A stretch of DNA of 64,000 nucleotides. Origin: Bin127 sp965221625. GTDB lineage: Bacteria > Chloroflexota > Dehalococcoidia > Lucifugimonadales > Lucifugimonadaceae. Position numbers and translations under genes: made by a program. This document shows, piece after piece, positions 32,316 through 41,593 of this stretch; positions within the stretch are counted from its first letter, which is position 1; every line of letters begins with the position of its first letter. The stretch spans positions 434,001-498,000 of the forward strand of contig OZ244903.1 in assembly GCA_965221625.1 (NCBI GenBank). The letters run 5' to 3'. The notes below the pieces were generated by a model. The model searched no databases. It saw only the letters and a list, made by a program, of their open reading frames with translations, and was not told where the DNA came from.

Positions 32316-35300
32316 TTACGCGCTCGTAGCCTCGGTCATCTCAACGTTTTCTACTCCGAGGATGGCACCGAGTTCGTTACACAACTCGACGGATGGCTCA
32401 ACGCGGAAGAAAGGGAACTCCATCGACACCATCTTTTGTCCGACCGGGACTTTGGCGAGTACTGTGCTTTCACCGCGATGTTCGCCGAGGGCCAGCAGCA
32501 CCTCGTGAATCTTGTCGCGGCCGAGCGATTCTCCGCTGCTCGGTGCGAACATGAGGACAATCGCCGGTTGGGATTTGCCATTACCGTTCACATGAAGACC
32601 GTTAGGTTTGTGGTTTCCAGCCGTGTACTGAGGTGTTTGTGGGCCATTTCGCTTCGCAGTACCATTCAAACTACCATTTCGAGCACTCAAACCGCCGTTG
32701 GTTGGCGAAGTGCCTTGCGGTCGGTACGCTTCGGCGTCGAATACGATAACCGAGCTGGCACTGTTGAAGACTCTGATGCTGCCCCTTACGTCAGCATAGA
32801 CTCCTTCATGCCAGATTCCAAGGGTCTTGTCGCGCGTTTGCGACCAGATAGTGAGTTCGACTTCGCCGTCCAGCATCTCCATCTTTGCGACGACGAACGG
32901 GCTGCCGTTCCGAGTTGAACGGTGATTGACGGAGACGATCTTGCCAACAACACGTACGCGTTCGTTTTCGTTGTCCAAGCGCGGGTCGTTGGCGTAGACG
33001 ATCGTTTCCGGTCCTTCGTTCTCGAGGGCCGAGCGTCGTTCGGCATCCTCCCGGGTTTCTGAGATTACGATGCCGAAGAGTTCTTTCTCCCACTCTCGGA
33101 GTTGGCTGATCGAAACACCGCCGTACTCCTCAGGCACGTCGAACGAGATGCCGAGCATCGACGCGCCATCGTCTTCCGTCCCAAACATTGAATGTTGGCC
33201 TGCGGCGCGCGCATTGCCTACAGTGCGCATGTGGGCGACGAGGTCTGGTGCCTTCTCAAGCAGCTGCATCCTGGGTGCCATCGAGTCGAAGACACCGGCC
33301 ATGATGAGGCTGCGAAGTAACGCTTCGGGTGGAGCGTGTTCAGCCAGACGGTCGCAGAAGTCCGAGATGTCCTTGAAAGGACCCTTGCCATCGCCCTCTC
33401 GAATGTCGACGATCGCCTGCACTGCCGCCGACCCAACTCCTTTGATGGACGCCAATCCATATCGGATCGCACCGTTGTCGCCAAAGGTGTTGTCGACAGC
33501 AAATGATGCGTTCGACGCGTTGATGTCTGGCGTAAGCACCTCGATGCCGCGTCGTTTGGCCTCGGAGATGCATCGCATCACCCGTTCTGGCGCGCCACTG
33601 AAAGAGTCGAGCATGGCCACGAAATACTCGAGAGGGTAGTGAGCCTTGAAATAGGTGGTCCAGTAGGTGATGTATGCGTAGGAGACGGCGTGGGCTTTGT
33701 TGAATCCGTAACCGGCGAAGGGGAGGATGTATGAGAAGAGATCGCGCCCTTCCTCTTCGCTGTGACCCTGGCGCACGGATCCCTCAACGAACTTGCGCTC
33801 CTCTTCCCGCATAATCGCCGGCACCTTCTTGCCCATCGCTTTGCGCAGAATGTCGGCTTCGCCGAGCGAGTAACCGGCGAAATCTTGGGCGGCTAGCATC
33901 ACCTGGTCTTGGTAGACGATGACGCCGTAAGTCTCCTCTACGAGGTGTTTAAGGTCGGGGTGGGGATACTCGATTGGGCGGCGTCCATGCTTGCACTCGA
34001 TTAGGCGTTCGATGTGTTGCATCGGACCCGGCCGGTAAAGGGCGATCATCGCGGCGACGTCGTTGATCGAAGACGGTTTGAGGTCCTTGATGTAACGAGT
34101 CATCCCGCCGCCTTCGATCTGGAACGATCCGAACGTGTCGCCTTCGCCCATCAGTTCGAAGGTCTCCGCGTCGTCCAACGGCAATTCGTATATGTCGATT
34201 TCCTCACCGCGCGTCTCTCGGATCATCTTGAGGCAGCGATCGAGAATGCTGAGGTTGGTCAGACCGAGGAAGTCCCACTTGAGTAACCCCACGCTCTCAA
34301 GTGGATACATTGAGAGCTGCGTCGCTGGCACACCGACGTCGTTGCCTTTTTGCGGACGTTGCAACGCGACGAAGTTCACCAAAGGCTCGTCGGAAATCAC
34401 TACGCCGGCGGCGTGCGTGCTGACGTTGCGGACGCGTCCTTCAACGCCGATCGCCCTCTCCAAGATTTCGTTGGCAACCGAGTTGCGCCGGATTAGGGTC
34501 TGCAGTTCGACGCTTTGAGATCGCACGGTGTTGAGATCGAACTCTCTCGGTGGTGCTTCATCTGAGTCGTCGTCTCGATTGACCGCAGGGACGTAGTTCG
34601 CGATGGTGCGGACCAGCTGGTTGGCAGCGTCTCTAATTTCGGCGTTAGGTGTGTTGCCATCCTCCAAGACGCGTGCGGTATCGCGAATCGCTGCGCGTGC
34701 CTTCATCGTGCCGAAGGTCGTTATCTGGGCAACGTGCTCAGGGCCGTAACGCTTCAGGCAGTATTCGATAACCTCGTTACGGCGATCATCAGCAAACTCC
34801 ATATCGATGTCGGGCATCTCACGACGCTCGACGTTGAGGAAGCGTTCGAAGAAGAGTCCGTACGGCAGAGGATCGAAGTCCGTCACCTTCAGACAGTAAA
34901 GCACCAGGCTGGATGCAGCCGAGCCGCGCACCGTCGACAAGATGCCTTGCTGCTTAACGAACTTGAAGATGTCCCAAACTACCAGAAAGTAGTCGGCGAA
35001 ATCGGTCTCGTTGATGATGTAGAGCTCTTTGTCGAGCCGTTCTCGGACTTCATTGGGGATCTCGCCAAATCGTTCACGCGCTCCGTCATGCGTGATACGC
35101 CGCAAGTATTCCTCGGGCGAGTCGGCGTCGGGTGTTGGGAACTGTGGCAACCGCGTTCGTCCCGGGCTGAGATCTAAATTGCAGCGTTCTGCGATGGCCA
35201 GCGTGTTGGCCAATGCCTGCGGTTGTTCAGGGAAGATCTGAGCCATCTCATTCGCCGACTTCACGTAGTAGCTTTGGTCCTCCATGCGAAGGCGACGCGG

Positions 35301-36029
35301 ATCGGCGAGTTTGCTGCTAGTTACGATGCAGGTAAGTGTGTCTTGATGCTGCGCGTCTTCTGGATAGACGTAGTGACAATCGTTCGTCACCACAAGTTCC
35401 GAACCCATCCCTTTAGATAACTCGACGAGTGCGCGGTTGACGTCGGCTTGGCCGGGAACGTGTTCGTGATACATCAGCTCGAGGAAGTAGCGATCCCCGA
35501 AGACGTCGCGATACCATCCGGCGGTCTGTTTGGCGGCGGTCAGGTCGCCGTTGCCTTTCAAGACATCGCGAGCCAACTCTCCCGAAAGGCATCCGGAGAG
35601 GACGATCAAACCTTCGGAGTGCTGCTCCAGAAGTTCGCGATCGACTCTCGGGCGATAGTAAAAGCCTTCCAAGTGCGCTTTGGTCGCCAATTGCAGGAGA
35701 TTCCGATATCCGGTTTGGTCTTCGGCGAGGAGGGTGATGTGCGGTTGCGAACCGCCGGATGCGCCTTCATTTGGGGATCGATCGTGCCGCGAGCCAAATG
35801 CGACGTAACCTTCCATGCCGATGATCGGTTTGACATCGTGAGACTGCGCGGCGCGGTAGAAATCGATGATGCCGTAGACGTTGCCGTGGTCCGTGACGGC
35901 CATGGCCGGTTGACCCAACTCGGCAGCACGCGCCACCATGTCCTCAACATGACCGTATCCGTCGAGTAGAGAATACTCAGAGTGGTTGTGGAGATGGACG
36001 AACTGGTCAGACAAATGCGGTCGGTTCAA
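32316..36029 (-). CDS. dnaE: DNA polymerase III alpha subunit
   Basis: 1237 residues. The N-terminal PHP domain has FVHLHNHSEYSLLDG and AVTDHGNVYG. The palm catalytic pair is in MPDIDMEFADDRR. GAARVVISD-like fingers sequence is seen as VSTHAAGVVISDEPL, and YQDQVMLAAQDFAGYSLG, GYGFNKAHAVSYAYI and the HhH region IKGVGSAAVQAIV follow in order. A C-terminal OB domain includes VVGKIVSVNHRSTRNG, then a low-complexity Asn/Gly/Pro stretch (about 1090-1145) before the last domain. The length is standard for DnaE. It is the replicative polymerase and stands at the head of a unit with the small DUF2007-like gene. Confidence 0.96.
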   Translation of the reverse strand: MNRPHLSDQFVHLHNHSEYSLLDGYGHVEDMVARAAELGQPAMAVTDHGNVYGIIDFYRAAQSHDVKPIIGMEGYVAFGSRHDRSPNEGASGGSQPHITLLAEDQTGYRNLLQLATKAHLEGFYYRPRVDRELLEQHSEGLIVLSGCLSGELARDVLKGNGDLTAAKQTAGWYRDVFGDRYFLELMYHEHVPGQADVNRALVELSKGMGSELVVTNDCHYVYPEDAQHQDTLTCIVTSSKLADPRRLRMEDQSYYVKSANEMAQIFPEQPQALANTLAIAERCNLDLSPGRTRLPQFPTPDADSPEEYLRRITHDGARERFGEIPNEVRERLDKELYIINETDFADYFLVVWDIFKFVKQQGILSTVRGSAASSLVLYCLKVTDFDPLPYGLFFERFLNVERREMPDIDMEFADDRRNEVIEYCLKRYGPEHVAQITTFGTMKARAAIRDTARVLEDGNTPNAEIRDAANQLVRTIANYVPAVNRDDDSDEAPPREFDLNTVRSQSVELQTLIRRNSVANEILERAIGVEGRVRNVSTHAAGVVISDEPLVNFVALQRPQKGNDVGVPATQLSMYPLESVGLLKWDFLGLTNLSILDRCLKMIRETRGEEIDIYELPLDDAETFELMGEGDTFGSFQIEGGGMTRYIKDLKPSSINDVAAMIALYRPGPMQHIERLIECKHGRRPIEYPHPDLKHLVEETYGVIVYQDQVMLAAQDFAGYSLGEADILRKAMGKKVPAIMREEERKFVEGSVRQGHSEEEGRDLFSYILPFAGYGFNKAHAVSYAYITYWTTYFKAHYPLEYFVAMLDSFSGAPERVMRCISEAKRRGIEVLTPDINASNASFAVDNTFGDNGAIRYGLASIKGVGSAAVQAIVDIREGDGKGPFKDISDFCDRLAEHAPPEALLRSLIMAGVFDSMAPRMQLLEKAPDLVAHMRTVGNARAAGQHSMFGTEDDGASMLGISFDVPEEYGGVSISQLREWEKELFGIVISETREDAERRSALENEGPETIVYANDPRLDNENERVRVVGKIVSVNHRSTRNGSPFVVAKMEMLDGEVELTIWSQTRDKTLGIWHEGVYADVRGSIRVFNSASSVIVFDAEAYRPQGTSPTNGGLSARNGSLNGTAKRNGPQTPQYTAGNHKPNGLHVNGNGKSQPAIVLMFAPSSGESLGRDKIHEVLLALGEHRGESTVLAKVPVGQKMVSMEFPFFRVEPSVELCNELGAILGVENVEMTEATSA

Positions 36030-36134
36030 GGTGCAGGCCGGCGTCTGAGATTAGTTTAAGTGCCCGACGAGTCGATCCGTGGGGTTCGGCTTATTGCGCG
36101 AGATGCCCAGAGTTGCAACGCGATTCGTGGAGAT

Positions 36135-37817
36135 CTACTCGACAGAAAACAGATACGCGTAGTGGGGTTGATCGCCGCGCATGAAATGGGAAACCACGCG
36201 ATGAAACTCACCCAACTCCTCGTTCAGATGATTTTCGGCGATTTCCGCCAGCTCTGGTGCCACGTCTTCGCCAACATAGACCGAGACTAGAGCACCGTGA
36301 TGCATCACCGACTTGATACCGACCGTCAACATCTCGAGGTCGTCGCCGGATGCGGCCACGATCTCGCCGTCGACCGTAGCCGTGAACTGTCCTTCTCTAA
36401 CCTCAACCCCTGAGATCGTCGCATCGCGAGTAGCCCGGAACACAGAACCCACGTGCAAACCGTCGAGCATGTCTTCCATCTCTTCGACCACGTCCGCCAA
36501 ATCGCCGTCAGGATCGTAGGCGTTCATCGCCGCGATGCCTTGCTGCATTGAGGTCGTCGAAATGACGCTTACCTCTTTGTCGGACAACTCGGCGGCCTGA
36601 TTTGCTGCACCGACGATGTTCTTGTTGTTGGGCAATAGGACAACCGATTCGGATGGTGCATCCTCAATCGCTTGAAGCAGATCTGACACACTCGGGTTGA
36701 GAGTGTCGCCGCCCTCAACGAGCAAGCAGGATCCCATACCCGCTTCGCGGAAGTACTTCGCCAAACCGTCTCCCACTGCGACTGCGACGACTGCTACAGC
36801 CACTTGATTGTCCGGTTTGCCCGCAGAGCGAGTCGCGTCAGCCTTACGCATCTCAGCCCACTCACTCGCTTGTGCATCCATATTCTGGATGCTGACGTTC
36901 GATATGACACCGTGCAGGTGCGCGAGACTAAGCGCAGTGCCGGGATCTTCGACGTGGACGTGGACTTTGACCAAGGTCGCCTCGCCGGCAACAACGGTCG
37001 ATCGGCCAATCTCGCCAAAAGCGGTCGACAGGACCTGCGTGTCGAATCCATCGCCCTCTATCGCGAAGCTGGTGCAGTATCCCCACGCCTCTTCCTCGGC
37101 GTGTTCCAATGCGTGCGTGTCGATCACGACGGAGGAGTTCTCAAGGTCCACGGCGTCAATTCCCGGTGCAGAGATGACGACAGATCCATCACCTTCCCCG
37201 CGAATGAACTGGGACATACCCATAAACATCAACGACAGTCCGAATCCTCCGGAATCGACCACTCCGGCTTCTTTGAGCACCTCCAACATCTCCGGCGTAC
37301 GCTCGACGGTGTCCATCGATTGGTTCGCAGTGGCTTCGACGACTTCGACGAGATGCGAACCATTGCTTGAAACCTCGGTTGCGGTCACTCCGGCCTCCCT
37401 CAGAACGGTTAGCATCGTACCTTCAACGGGGTTCGGCACCGCCGCGTAGGCCAATTTGGCGGCATTCGAGATGCCCGCGGCGAAGTTCTTCGCATCGATA
37501 ACCTCTGCGTCGTTCAAAGCGTCGCGCAGGCCTCGATAGAGTTGCGCCATTATGAGGCCGCTGTTTCCGCGCGCACCTAAGAGTGCGGCTCGAGCCATCT
37601 GTTCTGACGTTGCCGGTACGTCCTCAACTGCGTTCTCGTTGAGGTCGGCGACGATACTTCGCATCGTCAATACCATGTTCGTACCCGTATCGCCGTCGGG
37701 TACGGGGAAGACGTTGAGAGCGTTGAGCTGTTGCTGATTGGCGGATATGGCGACCAACGCCGCCTGTGCCAAATCCCGAAGCAGAAAACCGTTGCTCGCT
37801 TTGATCGATGCTTTCAT
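36135..37817 (-). CDS. fakA: DAK2/DhaL-domain fatty acid kinase-like protein (FakA/YloV type)
   Basis: About 560 residues from ATG 37817. The N-terminal DhaL ATP-binding domain has ALNVFPVPDGDTGTNM (Asp ligands of Mg) and ALLGARGNSGLIMAQ. The middle has DSGGFGLSLMFMGM, and the C-terminal domain VVLLPNNKNIVGAANQAAE and VISTTSMQQGIAAM. FakA phosphorylates fatty acids delivered by FakB. No FakB gene is in the window. It is divergent from rpmB, the neighbour pairing also seen around yloV in Bacillus. Confidence 0.9.
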   Translation of the reverse strand: MKASIKASNGFLLRDLAQAALVAISANQQQLNALNVFPVPDGDTGTNMVLTMRSIVADLNENAVEDVPATSEQMARAALLGARGNSGLIMAQLYRGLRDALNDAEVIDAKNFAAGISNAAKLAYAAVPNPVEGTMLTVLREAGVTATEVSSNGSHLVEVVEATANQSMDTVERTPEMLEVLKEAGVVDSGGFGLSLMFMGMSQFIRGEGDGSVVISAPGIDAVDLENSSVVIDTHALEHAEEEAWGYCTSFAIEGDGFDTQVLSTAFGEIGRSTVVAGEATLVKVHVHVEDPGTALSLAHLHGVISNVSIQNMDAQASEWAEMRKADATRSAGKPDNQVAVAVVAVAVGDGLAKYFREAGMGSCLLVEGGDTLNPSVSDLLQAIEDAPSESVVLLPNNKNIVGAANQAAELSDKEVSVISTTSMQQGIAAMNAYDPDGDLADVVEEMEDMLDGLHVGSVFRATRDATISGVEVREGQFTATVDGEIVAASGDDLEMLTVGIKSVMHHGALVSVYVGEDVAPELAEIAENHLNEELGEFHRVVSHFMRGDQPHYAYLFSVE

Positions 37818-38032
37818 CCCGTACTCGCTATTCGCTTTGCCATCGACACAACCATTGCTCCGGTGCAACCCATACCTTGGCGAAGGCATGCGACTACCAG
37901 TGGTGGACCATGAGTCGTTGGCTGAGTTCGCCAGACATACTTTGCGCGATGTTATCCTAATCGATTAGCAACTTAATCCTGACGATTCGATTCCGTGGTC
38001 CGCGTCAATCCTTCCCGCAAGAGCTATCAACC

Positions 38033-38266
38033 ATGCCCAAGTCGATGACAGAACAGCAAATTAGGACCGCACTGAAGCTGGGACCGCGTCCGAAACCGCA
38101 GTTCGGGCACAACCGCAGCCACGCGATGAACGCGACGAAACGGCAGTTCAAGCCGAATCTGCAAACCCGCCGAGTGTTGGTCAATGGTCAGGAACGCAAG
38201 ATTAAGCTGACCGCCCGGGAGATCCGGACGTTACTCAAGCGCGGTCGCATGCTTCTCGCCGAATAA
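38033..38266 (+). CDS. rpmB: Ribosomal protein L28, cysteine-free form
   Basis: 77 residues. FGHNRSHAMNATKRQFKPNL followed by QTRRVLVNGQERKIKLTAREIRTLLK is the L28 core. The N-terminus, MPKSMTEQQIRTALKLGPRP, replaces the usual CxxTGK-type start, and there is no Cys at all, so no zinc ribbon. Cys-free L28 variants are known to work without zinc. It is a single gene, divergent from the FakA-like gene and convergent with argB. Confidence 0.87.
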   Translation: MPKSMTEQQIRTALKLGPRPKPQFGHNRSHAMNATKRQFKPNLQTRRVLVNGQERKIKLTAREIRTLLKRGRMLLAE

Positions 38267-38278
38267 GCGTCGACGACT

Positions 38279-39061
38279 TCACACTATGCGCGTGCCGATC
38301 GCTTCACCTTCGGCACACCTCACCAGCGCGCCGGCAACGCGCCCGTCGATTATGTGCGTCGATCTGGTGCCTTCGAGTGCCGTCAGGCACGCCTCGATTT
38401 TAGGTATCATCCCACCGCCCGCTACGCCGCTGTTGATTAAATCGACCGCTTGACGTCCGGTCATCTGGGGGATGATGCGACGTCGATGATCCAGCACACC
38501 TTCTACGTCGGTTTGAAAAACTAACCGCTCAGCCTTGAGTGCTGCTGCGAGGTGCCCCGCTGCGCTGTCGGCATTGATGTTGAGAATCTGGTCATCGAGG
38601 CCAGTTGCATTCAGGTGTAATGCCGCCGGACCGACAACAGGAATACGACCCGAGTCGACTACTGATTGCACCGGTCCTGCGTTCGTCTTCAGTATGCGCC
38701 CGACGAAACCCAGTTCCACGTCCTCGTATTCGGCACCGAACATGCCGTCAGAAACGCCGGAGATGCCGACCGCCGGGGCACCCGCTCGCGTCAACTCGGC
38801 AACGAGGTTCGAGTTTACGAGTCCGGTCAACACTGCGATCGCAACTTCGAGCGTGGCGGCGTCGGTTACGCGCAATCCGCGAACGAAGTTGGTGCGGACT
38901 CCTTGTTTTGCCACCCAATCGGAGATTGTCTTGCCTCCGCCGTGGACCACGACCAACCGCATACCGCTTTGCCAGAGCTGCACGACGTCATCAATCGTCG
39001 AGTCGCCTTCCCCGAGCGTCGATCCGCCAATCTTAACGACAATGCAACCCTTATCTGGCAT
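38279..39061 (-). CDS. argB: Acetylglutamate kinase
   Basis: 260 residues. CIVVKIGGSTL, VVVHGGGKTIS and FVRGLRVTDAATLEV are the amino-acid-kinase/NAGK motifs. ILNINADSAAGHLAAAL binds the acetylglutamate/Mg region, followed by LVFQTDVEGV and GVAGGGMIPKIEACLTAL. It phosphorylates N-acetylglutamate in arginine synthesis. It sits 90 bp downstream of argJ in the same direction; the rest of the pathway is not in the window. Confidence 0.94.
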   Translation of the reverse strand: MPDKGCIVVKIGGSTLGEGDSTIDDVVQLWQSGMRLVVVHGGGKTISDWVAKQGVRTNFVRGLRVTDAATLEVAIAVLTGLVNSNLVAELTRAGAPAVGISGVSDGMFGAEYEDVELGFVGRILKTNAGPVQSVVDSGRIPVVGPAALHLNATGLDDQILNINADSAAGHLAAALKAERLVFQTDVEGVLDHRRRIIPQMTGRQAVDLINSGVAGGGMIPKIEACLTALEGTRSTHIIDGRVAGALVRCAEGEAIGTRIV

Positions 39062-39151
39062 GGATGGGACTCATATCAGCACGAATACGACAATGAAGCG
39101 TTGGACCGGTTGACGCCGACCCAAGCGTCAGTTATCGAATTTCGAGGGATT

Positions 39152-40375
39152 TCACGTGGTGTATGCGGAGTTGAATACCACGTACTCTTCAGTCAGATCG
39201 CAGCCCCACGCTTCACCGAAGCCATCACCGCCGTTCAGATCGACGCGGATCTCGACCTCAGGATGGTCAAGCGCGGCAACCACGCTTTGGGTGTTGTATG
39301 CGATCGCCTTGCCTTCGGCAACGATCTGGATACCGTTTACGAATATTTCAATCTCGGATTCGACTAGCGGAATGCCCGTCTTGCCCACGGCCATCATGAT
39401 GCGTCCCCAGTTCGGATCGCGCCCGTAGACGGCAGTTCGTACGAGCAGCGATGCGACAACGGAGCGTGCCGCCTTCCGGGCGTCGGCGTCGGACTTCGCA
39501 CCATCGACCACCGCAGTAATGAGATGTCTAGCACCTTCACCGTCTCGAGCCAGTTCGATTGCCAGATGTCGACATACCAGCTTGACCGCTGACGCGAAGA
39601 GCGCGGACGCCGCATCTCCACCAGACATGGTCGGTGATTGTGACGCGCCGTTAGCTAGTATGGCAACCGTATCATTGGTGCTCTGGTCGCCGTCAATGTC
39701 GATCTGGTTGAAGCTGAGCGTAACTGCTTCGGAGAGCGTTGATTGGAGGAAACCACTTTCCACGTCGGCGTCGGTGGTGATGAACGAGAGCATCGTTGCC
39801 ATGTTGGGGTGGATCATGCCGGCACCTTTGGCACATCCGCCGACCGTGATTGTTGCGCCACCGTCTGGATGCTCGAATGAGACGGCAATCTCTTTGGCAT
39901 GCGTGTCCGTCGTCATGATCGACTTTGCGAAGTCATTTCCGCTGTCGAGTTCGATGGTCGGAATGAAGTCTCGAATGAGATTCATCGGCAACTCGACACC
40001 GATCACTCCGGTTGAAGCGACCAACACTTCGCTGTTCGGGACGCCAAGTTTTTCGGCGGCGACTGCGGCCATTTCCTTGGCATCGATGAGACCTTGTTCG
40101 CCCACGGAGCAGTTGGCGCAGCCACTGTTTGCCGCAATGCCCCTGGCACGACCGTTGGAGACGACCTCCTTGCAAACGGTCACCGAAGGAGAGACGACGC
40201 TGTTTTGTGTAAAAGTCCCGGCGACAGTGCAGTCTCGATCCGAGTAGACCAGACCTAGGTCGTACTTGTCCTCACCGGGCGTCTTGATGCCAGCGAAAAC
40301 CCCGCCGGCACTGAACCCTTTCGCGGATGCTACTCCGCCACTGTCGACAACCGATAAATTCGTTTCGTTTGACAT
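39152..40375 (-). CDS. argJ: Glutamate N-acetyltransferase / amino-acid acetyltransferase
   Basis: 407 residues from ATG 40375 (the frame is open to 40450 but that part has no family sequence). GFSAGGVFAGIK, ANSGCANCSVGEQG and GVIGVELPM are conserved. The autocleavage site is in HPNMATMLSFITTDA, with Thr after Ala as the nucleophile. DGDQSTNDTVAILANG and DPNWGRIMMAVG follow. It recycles acetyl groups from acetylornithine to glutamate. It is divergent from the thioredoxin-reductase-like gene. Confidence 0.94.
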   Translation of the reverse strand: MSNETNLSVVDSGGVASAKGFSAGGVFAGIKTPGEDKYDLGLVYSDRDCTVAGTFTQNSVVSPSVTVCKEVVSNGRARGIAANSGCANCSVGEQGLIDAKEMAAVAAEKLGVPNSEVLVASTGVIGVELPMNLIRDFIPTIELDSGNDFAKSIMTTDTHAKEIAVSFEHPDGGATITVGGCAKGAGMIHPNMATMLSFITTDADVESGFLQSTLSEAVTLSFNQIDIDGDQSTNDTVAILANGASQSPTMSGGDAASALFASAVKLVCRHLAIELARDGEGARHLITAVVDGAKSDADARKAARSVVASLLVRTAVYGRDPNWGRIMMAVGKTGIPLVESEIEIFVNGIQIVAEGKAIAYNTQSVVAALDHPEVEIRVDLNGGDGFGEAWGCDLTEEYVVFNSAYTT

Positions 40376-40525
40376 TGCCGCTATCTGGACTGAGTGGCAC
40401 GTTGGGGCGCATCTGCCCTGTCGATCAACGGTCGCAGGGAACAAGTACACCTATGCAATAGACTCTATACAAGCCCACTGACTTCAGTTCAGTAGCACGT
40501 CTTGACTGAAACACCGACCGACAAA

Positions 40526-41557
40526 ATGACCACACAGCATCAAACCGACGTACTAGTCGCCGGACAAGGTGCCGCGGCCTTCGCGGCAGCACTTTACGCC
40601 GCGAGATACCAACTGAACACCGTCGTCGCGTCTGAATCCTTCGGCGGCGAAACCGCAATCGGCGGATTGATCGAGAACTACCCCGGAACTCCCGATATCG
40701 ACGGATTCGACTTGATGCTCAAGTTCAAAGAGCAGGTCGACAGTCTCGCCGTGCCGACGCTGACCCGCAATGTAGAAGCGGTTGCCACGAACAATGGGCA
40801 TTTCGATTGCACCTTAACCGGTGGCGAGAGGGTCGAGGCAAAATCAGTGATCCTCTGCGTCGGGCGCGAACGCCGGACGCTTGGATTGCCGAACGAAGAA
40901 GCGTGGACCGGCAAAGGCGTCTCTTACTGCTCAACCTGCGATGCACCGCTTTACCGGAACAAAGACGCGGCGGCGGTAGTAGGCGGCGGTAATGCAGCTG
41001 TCGAGGGCGCAATCCTGCTCTCGAGATACGCCAAGCACGTATATCTCATATACCGAGGCGACAGATTGTGGCGACCGGAGCCAATCCAGTTGAAGGTGCT
41101 GTCACAGATACCAAACGTGCGGGTGTTGCTCGACACGACGGTAACCGAGTTGATCGGAACCGACTTGGCGGGATTGCAGGGCATACGCATATCTCGCCCG
41201 TTGGACGACGCGGAGCGTGTTGAGATACACCCAGACCAAACTGAGCCGCTCAATCGGTCGCGAGAGGACGACGATGGCAAGGATGTGATTGATCTCGACG
41301 GCATATTCATCGAAGCGGGTGCCGACCCACGGCTCGAGATCCCGACGATGTTGGGTTTGGACATCAACCCGGATACTAACGAAGTGCACGTCGACCGTGG
41401 CCAACGCACAAGTCAACCGGGCATCTACGCAGCCGGAGATCTGACAGACGGCACGACGCTGAAGCAGACGGTTACCGCGGCTGCCCAAGGGGCCATCGCC
41501 GCACTCTCCGCGTACGAGTATGTTCTTGGCGGCGTGCATCACTACGAAACCACTTAA
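40526..41557 (+). CDS. Thioredoxin-reductase-like flavoprotein with altered cofactor motifs
   Basis: 343 residues from ATG 40526; a TTG at 40502 is an alternative. Redox CxxC is in YCSTCDAPLY, IENYPG and GIYAAGDLTDG are conserved, and the second dinucleotide site is VVGGGNAAVEGAILL. The FAD loop reads GQGAAAF instead of GxGPAG, and the NADPH 2'-phosphate motif HRRxxLR is IYRGDRLWR. An acidic insertion follows (about 225-250, REDDDGKDVID). These changes argue that it may not be a standard NADPH-thioredoxin reductase. No thioredoxin gene is adjacent. Confidence 0.84.
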   Translation: MTTQHQTDVLVAGQGAAAFAAALYAARYQLNTVVASESFGGETAIGGLIENYPGTPDIDGFDLMLKFKEQVDSLAVPTLTRNVEAVATNNGHFDCTLTGGERVEAKSVILCVGRERRTLGLPNEEAWTGKGVSYCSTCDAPLYRNKDAAAVVGGGNAAVEGAILLSRYAKHVYLIYRGDRLWRPEPIQLKVLSQIPNVRVLLDTTVTELIGTDLAGLQGIRISRPLDDAERVEIHPDQTEPLNRSREDDDGKDVIDLDGIFIEAGADPRLEIPTMLGLDINPDTNEVHVDRGQRTSQPGIYAAGDLTDGTTLKQTVTAAAQGAIAALSAYEYVLGGVHHYETT

Positions 41558-41593
41558 ACCCACGTCGCATCCCTGTCGTCGATAGCTCGAGTT

